A program made the translations under genes and the position numbers. A stretch of DNA of 64,000 nt from CAWEFA01 sp963851385 (GTDB taxonomy: Bacteria; Bacteroidota; Bacteroidia; Bacteroidales; DTGW01): the NCBI GenBank assembly GCA_963851385.1, contig CAWKPE010000033.1, positions 124,001-188,000 on the forward strand, read 5' to 3'. A model generated the notes under the pieces. It ran no database searches, was not told where the DNA came from, and worked only from the letters and a program-made list of their open reading frames with translations. This document shows positions 39,840 through 48,103 of this stretch, piece by piece. Within the stretch, counting starts at the first letter, position 1, and each line of letters opens with the position of its first letter.

Positions 39840-41726
39840 ATGATGTTAAAAAGATTACAATTTACATTCATATTGCTGCTTTTATATATTCCTTTAAAAG
39901 CCCAGAAAAACAATTTAACAAATGATCATCCTGATTTTGTAGATTACACTTGTATTGCCCAGTTACATGAATTAGTTTTTTTACATCTGGATAGAAGTTC
40001 AATTGTTGTTGGTGAACAACTTTATTTTAAAGCCTATATTATAAGCAAAATAAAATCTCAAGATAATAAAAGTAAAATCCTGTATATTGAACTTGTTGAT
40101 CATAATAATAAAATAAAAGCAAATAGCCGTTCAAATATTGATAATGGTATTTGCGAAAGTTCTATCACAATACCGGATTCCCTGACTTCTGGCATGTATA
40201 AAATATTTGCCTATACTAATTTGATGCGTAATTTTCCGTCATCCTCTTATTTAAGAACAGCCCTAATAATAATTGGATTGAAAAATGATGCCCGAAACAA
40301 ATTGAATGATAGAATTAATAACTTAGATAGTTCGAATATTAAAAACATTTTTAACAATCAAACTAATGCAGCTTTTGAAGATACAGAATTATCAAATAAA
40401 ATCTCATTAGATTGTAAAGCGGATAAGCAAGTATATTACCGTAAAGAAAAAGTAACCCTTTCACTGAACTTAAAAGATATTAGTTCAAAACCTTTAAATG
40501 GAAGTTTTTCAATTTCAGTATCAGAAAAGTTGCCTGAAAAATATTCTGACCTAAATCCTGATATTGCTACTGCTTTGAAAATATACGCTAATCACAACCA
40601 ATCAAGTGATAATTTCTGTAACACACCTTTTCAGGATATACATACTGCAGCAAAAGAATATTATAAATGGCTTGAATTGGCTAAAACAAATAAAAATATT
40701 GCATTTTCTTACAAATCTGAAAATGTCGATTTTTTGCTAGAAGGTACTGTATTTGATAAAGCTAGTCGAAAACCCGTTGCAGGTAAAGTTGTACTTTTAT
40801 CAACGCCAGATAGTCTCGCTAATTTGAAATATAGTATTACTGATTCGTCAGGTAAATTTCTAATTGCTTTGGATAAATTTTTCGATAATAAAAAGCTAAT
40901 ACTAAATATTAATAATGATAATAATTTAAGAGAGAGCTATATTATACTTGAGAATAAGCAAATTTCTGATAGTGCAAACACCTTTGAAGAGTTGAAGACA
41001 GATAGCATAACTAATGAGTTCTTATTTAAGTGTAAAAAAATTGCATTAATTAATAAAATTTATAAATGTACAAATGATCAAAAACAATCAAAGCAACAAA
41101 TGAATTCCATAAATAATTTTTATGGAAAGCCTGAATATACAGTACGTTTATCTGATTTTATTGAACTTGATGATTTTATTGATATATCAAAAAATATATT
41201 GCCCGGTGTAAGATTTAGGAAAACAAAGGATAAATATTCAATTGTTCTAAGAGACATTAAAATAAATCACGAATTATGGCCTGAAAACTGTTTAGTCTTG
41301 CTAAATAATATTCCTTTCTATGATTATGATTATCTTTCTTCATTAGGCTCAAAGCAAATTGAACGTATCGAAGTTAATGGCAAACATATATGTTATGGAA
41401 ATCTTGATTTTTATGGCATTTTATCTGTCTATACAAAAGACAAAATTCTCATTACTAACAAACAATCTTTAATTTTTGATAATAAAGTTGAGAACCCTTC
41501 TTTAAAAACTTATGAAATAAATGATTCAGATGAAAAACATTCTTTTAAAATGCCAATCTTAAAGCAAGTACTTTTTTGGAAACCAGATATTACTTTTGAT
41601 TCAACCGGTTATGCTAAATTTGAATTTTATACTTCAGATTTAGCTGCTGAATATATGGTAGACTTTGAAGGTTTGACAACTAATGGAATCCCTGTAGCAA
41701 AAAAAATTACGTTCGTAGTAAAATAA
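39840..41726 (+). CDS. Exported MG2 (alpha-2-macroglobulin-like) domain protein
   Basis: 628 residues with a signal peptide (about 1-21). The segment ELVFLHLDRSSIVVGEQLYF then KAYIISKIK matches the MG2-like domain found in large Bacteroidota exported proteins (consensus FLHLDRxxYxxGExIWFKAY). The middle part (about 305-365) resembles a carboxypeptidase regulatory-like beta-sandwich (GTVFDKASRKPVAGKVVLLS). Residues about 445-540 (LPGVRFRKTKDKYSIVLRDI, CLVLLNNIPFYDYDYLSSLG, IERIEVNGKHICYG) look like a TonB-receptor plug without a barrel. The C-terminus FEFYTSDLAAEYMVDFEGLT is typical of the family. It may interact with the receptor encoded upstream. The biochemical function is unknown. Confidence 0.7.
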   Translation: MMLKRLQFTFILLLLYIPLKAQKNNLTNDHPDFVDYTCIAQLHELVFLHLDRSSIVVGEQLYFKAYIISKIKSQDNKSKILYIELVDHNNKIKANSRSNIDNGICESSITIPDSLTSGMYKIFAYTNLMRNFPSSSYLRTALIIIGLKNDARNKLNDRINNLDSSNIKNIFNNQTNAAFEDTELSNKISLDCKADKQVYYRKEKVTLSLNLKDISSKPLNGSFSISVSEKLPEKYSDLNPDIATALKIYANHNQSSDNFCNTPFQDIHTAAKEYYKWLELAKTNKNIAFSYKSENVDFLLEGTVFDKASRKPVAGKVVLLSTPDSLANLKYSITDSSGKFLIALDKFFDNKKLILNINNDNNLRESYIILENKQISDSANTFEELKTDSITNEFLFKCKKIALINKIYKCTNDQKQSKQQMNSINNFYGKPEYTVRLSDFIELDDFIDISKNILPGVRFRKTKDKYSIVLRDIKINHELWPENCLVLLNNIPFYDYDYLSSLGSKQIERIEVNGKHICYGNLDFYGILSVYTKDKILITNKQSLIFDNKVENPSLKTYEINDSDEKHSFKMPILKQVLFWKPDITFDSTGYAKFEFYTSDLAAEYMVDFEGLTTNGIPVAKKITFVVK

Positions 41727-41747
41727 AAATTAATAATTACCAAAAAA

Positions 41748-42467
41748 ATGACCTTAAAATCATTTACCACAATAATACTGATATTCATTTTTTTCTGTTC
41801 TTCAACATTTGTATTATGCCAAAATGGAATTGATAAATGTATTAATACAATGCATGATACTAGTATTTATGAAGAAAATCTGACTGGAGAATTTTATATA
41901 CCTGATGAAATATATAAAGGATCTGTTTTTTTTAACTCTGATTGGTGTCTCGGTACAATAATCCTGGAAAACAACAAAAAGATTATTGACAAATATATCA
42001 ATTATCATCTTTTTTCAGGACAACTTTTTTGGTTACGTACTTTTGATTATAAACAAATAATTATTGATAAGGAAACAGTAAAGGAATTTGTTATCTATCC
42101 AAAAGAAAATAATGCAGAGGAGATATTTAGAAAAATTAAGTTTAGACCATGGTATTTAATTGATTCTATTACTGGATATCTGCAAGTTCTGGCAGAAGGA
42201 AATATCAACTTATATGCTTTCAGAAAAGCAAGTTTAGATAAAAATTCAAATGAGTTATCGCTTGAAGTTGAATATTATATTCAATTAAATAAAGGAACAA
42301 TAAAACATCTAAAACCAGGAAGATGGTCGCTTTATGCGGCTATCAAGGAAAATAAACCGTTAATAAAAAAAATAGTTAGAAGCAATCATTTTCGAATAAG
42401 ACGGGAAGAAGATTTAATAAAGGCTATTAAAATATTTAATCTTGAAATTATAGCTACAAATAACTAA
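41748..42467 (+). CDS. Exported protein of unknown function
   Basis: 239 residues with a signal peptide (about 1-25, ending FVLCQ). The mature part is short beta strands with a C-terminal charged helix (RREEDLIKAIKIFNLEIIAT). Similar endings (KxEEDLIKxxxYYN) occur in small exported Bacteroidota proteins that contain a substrate-like YxxIDxITGYLQVLxEG core; here it is WYLIDSITGYLQVLAEG. I do not know the function. It begins 21 bases after the MG2-like gene, so it belongs to the same operon as the receptor, DUF4249 and MG2 genes. Confidence 0.55.
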   Translation: MTLKSFTTIILIFIFFCSSTFVLCQNGIDKCINTMHDTSIYEENLTGEFYIPDEIYKGSVFFNSDWCLGTIILENNKKIIDKYINYHLFSGQLFWLRTFDYKQIIIDKETVKEFVIYPKENNAEEIFRKIKFRPWYLIDSITGYLQVLAEGNINLYAFRKASLDKNSNELSLEVEYYIQLNKGTIKHLKPGRWSLYAAIKENKPLIKKIVRSNHFRIRREEDLIKAIKIFNLEIIATNN

Positions 42468-42728
42468 ATAACATTTCTATTATTTCTATACTTATTTTCA
42501 AGTTTCTAATCTTGATTGATTATCAAAAACTTTACAAATAGTCAAATCTTTTATGATATTTGTCAATAAAAAGCATTTAATCCGTCAAGCTTTAAATTGA
42601 CATCTGTCACATATATTTTATCTTTTATAATTACTTAATGTTAGATAGTCAAATATATCTAACATTCATTCATTGTCAGTAGTAAAAATGAATAAAGAGC
42701 TCTACTAAAACAACAAATATTATTCACA

Positions 42729-43121
42729 ATGAAACCAAATTTAGCAATATTAATAGTGACTCTTGGCTATAGTCTCGTAATAGATGGACAAGACAGCAGA
42801 ATAAAAGAAAATATTTCTAAGATTAACGAAACTAAAGGAGTTGAATACTTTACTGATGGTTCCATCAAAACAATAATAAATGTAAGTAAAATAGAATACT
42901 ATTATCATTGGATAACGACAGCCGACACCATTAGTTTATTTGACAAAATTGCCAGCTGGGACATTTCTTCACTAAAAAGTTTTTATACTAATTATAAAAA
43001 TGAGAATCTAAATTTTGATGAGCAAATCAGCAAATGCAAACTAATCGCAAATGAACTTAAGGAAAAATATTTAGAATTAAAAAATGATAGTTTGCAATTA
43101 GCTCATTTATTAAAACATTGA
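42729..43121 (+). CDS. Small exported protein of unknown function
   Basis: 130 residues. A signal peptide (MKPNLAILIVTLGYSLVIDGQ) precedes a mostly helical, charged chain with aromatic patches (KIEYYYHWITTADTISLFDK). No domain is recognised. It stands alone in a very AT-rich stretch, 261 bases after the previous operon and convergent with the next gene. The clean signal peptide supports a real gene; nothing points to a role. Confidence 0.5.
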   Translation: MKPNLAILIVTLGYSLVIDGQDSRIKENISKINETKGVEYFTDGSIKTIINVSKIEYYYHWITTADTISLFDKIASWDISSLKSFYTNYKNENLNFDEQISKCKLIANELKEKYLELKNDSLQLAHLLKH

Positions 43122-43236
43122 TTAATTATAAATACTTCTTTTTTAAATTAGTGAAATATATTGGTCTGAGTATTCAAATTAAGACTACAAATTGTATCAT
43201 TTCTAAATGATTCTTTAAAAAAAAAGAAAATAATAT

Positions 43237-43989
43237 CTAATTATTTTCATATATCTTAACAAGTTTAGTTCTTTTTAATGGTTTTAAAGAAATACTTAAA
43301 TCATCTGACTCAAATAGGTCATTTATTTGTAAAGGTTTTTCTTTTAAAATATAATAGTTCCTATAAATATGCATATCGGCTTTAGCATTTGTATATGCTA
43401 ATGCTACATATCCATCAATATTTTTTTTCCAAATTTCATCAATCATAGTTTCACTTAAATTCAGGCTTTGACCAATAAATAACAATTCTTTATTTAGGTT
43501 GTATAAAAAATATAGTCCGAATTTTCCAATGTTTTCTTTAAAAAACTCAATAAATTCAGAAGAAGTTGCTAAATCAGGTTTAAATGATTCTAAAACATTG
43601 TGTTCAGTAATTCTATAAAATACAGGATATTTTGAAATATCAATTAAACAATTTTTTTCTTGTTTGCAAACACCTGAACCATTATGACATCCCTTTTTTA
43701 TTTTATTATTAATATCTTCAAGTTCATTGTTGAGTTTTATGTAATCCTCAAAAAGTGGAAGAAAAATAGTTTTTTCTTTTTTCTTTATTTTTTTTATTTC
43801 CTCAGCTATTTTATTAGTAATACTTACTTTGAAAAAGTTAAAAAAGCAAGAAAATTGCTGTTCCTTTTCGAAAATTTCAATAAATACATATGCAAACATC
43901 TTATCATAAGTATCTTTGCTGATATCAAGTTCCGACACTAAGCCAGCTATATAATCTTTATACTGATATTTATTGTTAAAATTCAGCAT
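43237..43989 (-). CDS. Unknown protein with degenerate GIY-YIG-like domain
   Basis: 250 residues, no signal peptide. The N-terminal ~110 residues are helical and lysine-rich. A short cysteine cluster follows (GCHNGSGVCKQEKNC, about 99-113). Residues about 155-225 read KFGLYFLYNLNKELLFIGQS, LNLSETMIDEIWKKN and DMHIYRNYYILKEKPLQIND. The GLY-FLY and FIGQSLNL elements and the late IYRNYYILKEKPLQ segment follow the GIY-YIG nuclease pattern (GxYxxY, YIGxSxNLxxR, E-x-x-x-I-x-x-x-P-x-x-N). The catalytic arginine after NL is missing, and the metal-binding glutamate is replaced by the D/H region. It may bind nucleic acid without cutting. This assignment is tentative. Confidence 0.45.
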   Translation of the reverse strand: MLNFNNKYQYKDYIAGLVSELDISKDTYDKMFAYVFIEIFEKEQQFSCFFNFFKVSITNKIAEEIKKIKKKEKTIFLPLFEDYIKLNNELEDINNKIKKGCHNGSGVCKQEKNCLIDISKYPVFYRITEHNVLESFKPDLATSSEFIEFFKENIGKFGLYFLYNLNKELLFIGQSLNLSETMIDEIWKKNIDGYVALAYTNAKADMHIYRNYYILKEKPLQINDLFESDDLSISLKPLKRTKLVKIYENN

Positions 43990-44241
43990 TGAATTTTCTA
44001 TTAATAATTTTCAAAACTAAAAATTAATCAATTCAAATATCATTTCCAATATTCCATATCAATTATATTTCACTAAACGTAATTTATATAAAGCACAATT
44101 TTTTGTGTTCCTTAAATAAATTACTGTTTTAAAAAATTCTTGACAATTAGAATATCTATCTTTTTTTGCTGAGAATAATAGTTTTTTAAATTTTAATAAA
44201 ATCATCATTGTTATTTTAATAACAATTAAAAATATTTTTTG

Positions 44242-44352
44242 TAATTTTGAAAAGTGAAAAATACAATAAAATTTTTATCAAATTATTTTATTAATATTCT
44301 TGTTTAGCTAATTAATTAATTATTAAACTATTGTAATTGATTGAAGGAGGAG
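44242..44352 (+). promoter_or_regulatory. Candidate -7 box and strong Shine-Dalgarno of the hydrogenase operon
   Basis: The 367-base divergent gap contains TAATTTTG (44242-44249), matching TAnnTTTG without a clear -33 box. GGAGGAG at 44346-44352 lies 4 bases before the ATG at 44357. Such a strong ribosome site is rare in this window, where most genes lack one. Nothing else is recognised in the gap. Confidence 0.45.
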
Positions 44353-44356
44353 CAAA

Positions 44357-44857
44357 ATGTTAACTACTGAAGAAATTTGCAAGGTTAAATCAATGAGTGA
44401 AGAGGAAAAATACTCACTTTTGGAGAAAGTTATTATAGAATATGACCGAAAAGAAAGCAATCTCATTCAAATACTACATATGGCTCAGGCAATATTTGGC
44501 TTTTTGCCTGCTGAAGTTCAAAGATTTATTGCACGTCAAATGGATTTGTCTCTCTCTAAAGTAAATAGCGTTTTGACTTTTTACACTTTCTTCTCAACCA
44601 AACCCAAAGGAAAATATACAATAAGTGTTTGTTTAGGAACAGCCTGTTATGTAAGGGGTGGAAAAGAAGTTGTTAATAAACTAAAAGACATTTTGGGAAT
44701 TGAGGTTGGCGCTACTACAAAAGATTTAAAATACAGTCTTGAGGTTATGCGTTGTATAGGAGCTTGCGGGCTAGCGCCTGCTATGACCATTAATGGGAAA
44801 ACTTTTAAACAGGTCAACCCTAATAAATTGCAGGGAATAATTAGTAAATATAAATAA
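44357..44857 (+). CDS. hydC: NuoE-like [2Fe-2S] subunit of electron-transferring [FeFe]-hydrogenase
   Basis: 166 residues. An N-terminal helical domain (LIQILHMAQAIFGFLPAEVQ) precedes a thioredoxin-like fold with the [2Fe-2S] ligands Cys92 and Cys97 (SVCLGTACYVRGG) and Cys133 and Cys137 (VMRCIGACGLAP). This is the NuoE/HydC (HymA) pattern. In trimeric hydrogenases this subunit joins the NuoF-like diaphorase to the electron path. The ATG at 44357 is fixed by GGAGGAG just upstream. It is the first gene of a three-gene operon; the NuoF-like gene starts about 54 bases after its stop. The gene name follows the trimeric hydrogenase nomenclature. Confidence 0.9.
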   Translation: MLTTEEICKVKSMSEEEKYSLLEKVIIEYDRKESNLIQILHMAQAIFGFLPAEVQRFIARQMDLSLSKVNSVLTFYTFFSTKPKGKYTISVCLGTACYVRGGKEVVNKLKDILGIEVGATTKDLKYSLEVMRCIGACGLAPAMTINGKTFKQVNPNKLQGIISKYK

Positions 44858-44911
44858 GTATTAAACGTGCTATTAGCTTTTAGTTATTGGCTATTGGTAA
44901 AAAAAATCAGA

Positions 44912-47900
44912 ATGAAAATTAAATCTATTCAGGAGCTGGAGAAAATAAAGAGTGATTTCTTAAAACTGGAAAAAAAACATAAATATACTGCTCATATATG
45001 CTATGGTGCCGGCTGCGTATCATCTGAGTGTGCTGACGTGAAGGAAGCTTTTGTTAAAGCACTGGAGGATGAAAAACTTTCCAAAGACGTCAGAATTAAT
45101 TTGACCGGATGTATGGGAGCCTGTACTCTTGGCCCCACAATTATAATAAATCCTGATGGTGTACTGTATTGTAATGTTACACCTGAAATTGCCGGTACAA
45201 TTGTAAAAAAGCATTTAAAAGAAGGAACTATCGTTGAGAAATATTGCTATTTAAATAAAAATGACAACAAAGTAATTCCTCAAATCAAGGAAATAGATTT
45301 CTTTAAGCGTCAACAAAAAATAGTATTGAAACGATGTGGTATAATTGATTATTCATCTTTGGATGAATATATCGCTCATGATGGTTATTTGGCACTTGGA
45401 AAATCATTAAAAGAAATGACTCCTGAAACTGTAATTGATGAGATAAAGAAATCTGGGTTAAGGGGACGTGGAGGTGGAGGATTTCCTACCGGGATCAAAT
45501 GGGAAGCTGCGAATAAAGCTGTAAGTGATCAAAAATATATTATTTGTAATGCCGATGAAGGTGATCCAGGTGCCTTCATGGATCGAAGCTTACTTGAAGG
45601 CGATGCACATTCTGTAATTGAAGGTATGGCTATTGGAGGTTATGCAATAGGTGCATCTAAAGGAGTAGTTTATATCAGAGCTGAATATCCTCTTGCTGTT
45701 GAGCGTTTAAATATGGCAATTGAACAAGCCAGAGAAAGAGGATTACTTGGCGAAAAAATATTTGGTTACAATTTTAATTTCGATATTGAAATCCGTATTG
45801 GCGCAGGTGCATTTGTTTGCGGTGAAGAGACTGCTTTAATGGCATCAGTGGAAGGTAAACGTGGGGAACCAAGACAAAAACCCCCCTACCCTGTACAAAG
45901 TGGTTTATATGGTAAACCTACAATTATCAATAATGTCGAAACATTTGGAAACATTTCAGCAATTATTTTAAAAGGTTCAGCATGGTTCGCATCCATTGGG
46001 ACAGAAAAGAGCAAAGGGACTAAAGTTTTTGCACTTGCTGGTGATATCCAAAATAAAGGCCTTATTGAGGTACCAATGGGTATCACATTAGGTGAAATTA
46101 TATTTGATGTTGGTGGCGGTATACCTCGAAACAAAGCGTTCAAAGTTGCACAAACTGGTGGCCCTTCTGGAGGTTGCTTAACCAGTGAGCACCTTAATAC
46201 AAAAATTGATTATGACTCGCTCATTCAGCATGGTGCAATTATGGGATCCGGTGGTCTTATCAGTGCCGATGAAGATACTTGTATGGTAGATATGGCAAGA
46301 TTCTTCATGGATTTTATCCAGGAAGAATCTTGCGGAAAGTGTATCCCTTGCAGACTCGGTACTAAACGTATGCTTGAAATTCTTGAACGAATTACTAAAG
46401 GTGAAGGAAAAGAAGGTGATGTTGAAACTCTTATTGAACTGGGGACTTCAATAAATGAATCTGCAATTTGTGGGCTGGGTCAAACTGCTCCAAATCCTAT
46501 TTTGAGTAGCATCAAACATTTCAGACATGAATATGATGAGCATATTAGATATAAACATTGCAGGGCCGGAGTTTGTAAAGATTTATTTTTATCCCCCTGT
46601 CAGAATGCATGTCCTGCCGGAGTTAATGTGCCAGGTTATATTGCGCTTGTATCTACTGGAAGAATAAAAGATGCATACGACCTTATCCGAAAAGAAAATC
46701 CCTTTCCTTCAGTTTGCGGTCGCGTATGCACGCATCCCTGTGAAAGCAAATGCCGAAGAGCGCAATTGGACGAACCAATTGCAATTGCCGACTTAAAAAG
46801 ATACATCGCAGATACAGTTTTAAATTCCGGTGAACCGTTTGAAGATTTGAAATTTCCAAAAAAAGGAAAATCGGTTGGTATTATTGGTGCCGGACCTTCA
46901 GGTTTAACTAGTGGTTATTATCTTGCACGTTTAGGATATGACGTAGATATTTATGAGGAAAAATCAGTAGCAGGAGGTATACTTGCTTATGGCATTCCTG
47001 AATATCGCCTGCCAAAAGCTGAACTAGAAAAAGAAATTGATTCTATCAAACAAGTTGGAATCAATATCATCACAAACAATAAAATTGGTGTTGATACTAG
47101 TTTTGATGAATTGAAGAAAAAATATGATGCAATTTATATTGCGACTGGTACTCAACTATCAAGAAAAATAGGTATTGAAGGTGAAGAAATGAAAGGTGTA
47201 TATCATGGCCTAGATTTTCTTCGCGACATTAATCTTAATAAAGAAGTTAGTGTTAAAGGTATTGTTGCTGTTATTGGCGGAGGCAATACTGCCATTGATG
47301 CTGCCAGAGCTGCAATCAGGAAAGGTGCTAAAGAAGTTCATATTCTTTATCGCAGGACCATGGACGATATGCCTGCTGATAAAAGAGAAATAATTGATGC
47401 GCTGGATGAAGGAGTAATTCTTCATGAACTGGTTGCCCCGGTTAGGTTTTTGGGTAATGGTTCTATCAATAAAATTGAATGCATTAAAATGGAGCTTAGC
47501 AAATTTGGTTCTGATGGTCGTCGTACTCCAAAGAAGATTGAAGGCTCTAATTTCTTCCTGGATATAGATATGGCAATTCCAGCTGTAAGCCAATATTCGG
47601 ATTTGCCTTTCGTCAAAAAAGAAGAAGTTGAGATTACTGAATGGGGCACGTTTGTAATTGATTCATATACGCAAATGACTTCGCAAAAAGGTGTATTTGC
47701 AGGTGGTGATGTAGCTCGTGGTTCAGATGTTGTTATAACTGCAATTGCAGATGGTAAAAATGCAGCCCGCTCAATTGACAAATTTCTTGGTGGAAGTGGT
47801 GAATTAAATACAGGTAAGCCAATTGAAATTCCTGTTCCAAATGCAGATGAATCTGATGCAATAGAACACGAAAGATTTTCAATGAAATATCTTGATCCTG

Positions 47901-47998
47901 AAAAGCGCAGACACAATTTCGATGAAGTTTCCCAAGGCTTTCATAAACTTAATGCTATTGCTGAATCCATGCGATGCCTGCAGTGTTCAAGAAGATGA
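44912..47998 (+). CDS. hydB: NuoF-like HydB diaphorase subunit fused to GltD/NfnB-like flavoprotein
   Basis: From the ATG at 44912 the product has 1028 residues; a GTG at 44867 is less likely. Domains in order: thioredoxin-like [2Fe-2S] domain (Cys30, 35, 67, 71); NuoF core (about 140-545) with the FMN/NADH loop GRGGGGFP (185-192), NADEGDPGAF and a [4Fe-4S] site (Cys474, 477, 480, 520). Instead of the terminal ferredoxin domain of classic HydB, a GltD/NfnB-like half follows: cysteine-rich linker for two clusters (Cys563, 567, 602, 606, 610, 614), FAD motif GAGPSG (659-664) and a second dinucleotide motif GGGNTA (789-794). It ends CLQCSRR. NuoF oxidises or reduces NAD(H). The added module could handle NADP(H) or a second electron branch, which is inference. 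Confidence 0.9.
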   Translation: MKIKSIQELEKIKSDFLKLEKKHKYTAHICYGAGCVSSECADVKEAFVKALEDEKLSKDVRINLTGCMGACTLGPTIIINPDGVLYCNVTPEIAGTIVKKHLKEGTIVEKYCYLNKNDNKVIPQIKEIDFFKRQQKIVLKRCGIIDYSSLDEYIAHDGYLALGKSLKEMTPETVIDEIKKSGLRGRGGGGFPTGIKWEAANKAVSDQKYIICNADEGDPGAFMDRSLLEGDAHSVIEGMAIGGYAIGASKGVVYIRAEYPLAVERLNMAIEQARERGLLGEKIFGYNFNFDIEIRIGAGAFVCGEETALMASVEGKRGEPRQKPPYPVQSGLYGKPTIINNVETFGNISAIILKGSAWFASIGTEKSKGTKVFALAGDIQNKGLIEVPMGITLGEIIFDVGGGIPRNKAFKVAQTGGPSGGCLTSEHLNTKIDYDSLIQHGAIMGSGGLISADEDTCMVDMARFFMDFIQEESCGKCIPCRLGTKRMLEILERITKGEGKEGDVETLIELGTSINESAICGLGQTAPNPILSSIKHFRHEYDEHIRYKHCRAGVCKDLFLSPCQNACPAGVNVPGYIALVSTGRIKDAYDLIRKENPFPSVCGRVCTHPCESKCRRAQLDEPIAIADLKRYIADTVLNSGEPFEDLKFPKKGKSVGIIGAGPSGLTSGYYLARLGYDVDIYEEKSVAGGILAYGIPEYRLPKAELEKEIDSIKQVGINIITNNKIGVDTSFDELKKKYDAIYIATGTQLSRKIGIEGEEMKGVYHGLDFLRDINLNKEVSVKGIVAVIGGGNTAIDAARAAIRKGAKEVHILYRRTMDDMPADKREIIDALDEGVILHELVAPVRFLGNGSINKIECIKMELSKFGSDGRRTPKKIEGSNFFLDIDMAIPAVSQYSDLPFVKKEEVEITEWGTFVIDSYTQMTSQKGVFAGGDVARGSDVVITAIADGKNAARSIDKFLGGSGELNTGKPIEIPVPNADESDAIEHERFSMKYLDPEKRRHNFDEVSQGFHKLNAIAESMRCLQCSRR

Positions 47999-48091
47999 TT
48001 GAAAATTTGAAAATTTGAAAATTCTATTATAAAGAATTAAATTATGTTTTTGATTTTTTTGGAATATAAAAGAGGATAAAATGTTCAGAGT

Positions 48092-48096
48092 GGAGG
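48092..48096 (+). promoter_or_regulatory. Shine-Dalgarno site of hydA
   Basis: GGAGG lies 7 bases before the ATG at 48104 and fixes that start. An out-of-phase ATG at 48081 follows a weaker AGAGGA. Confidence 0.6.
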
Positions 48097-48103
48097 AAAA
48101 ATT

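Noticed and set aside
43684..43941. Phenylalanine/leucine-rich plus-strand frame opposite the GIY-YIG-like gene
   Set aside because: It is the low-complexity antisense of a lysine-rich helix, not a membrane protein gene.
44867..44911. Upstream GTG start for the NuoF-like subunit
   Set aside because: The extra 15 residues come from a repetitive GCTATTAGC/TTATTGGCTATTGG tract typical of non-coding spacers; the ATG at 44,912 begins the conserved domain region.
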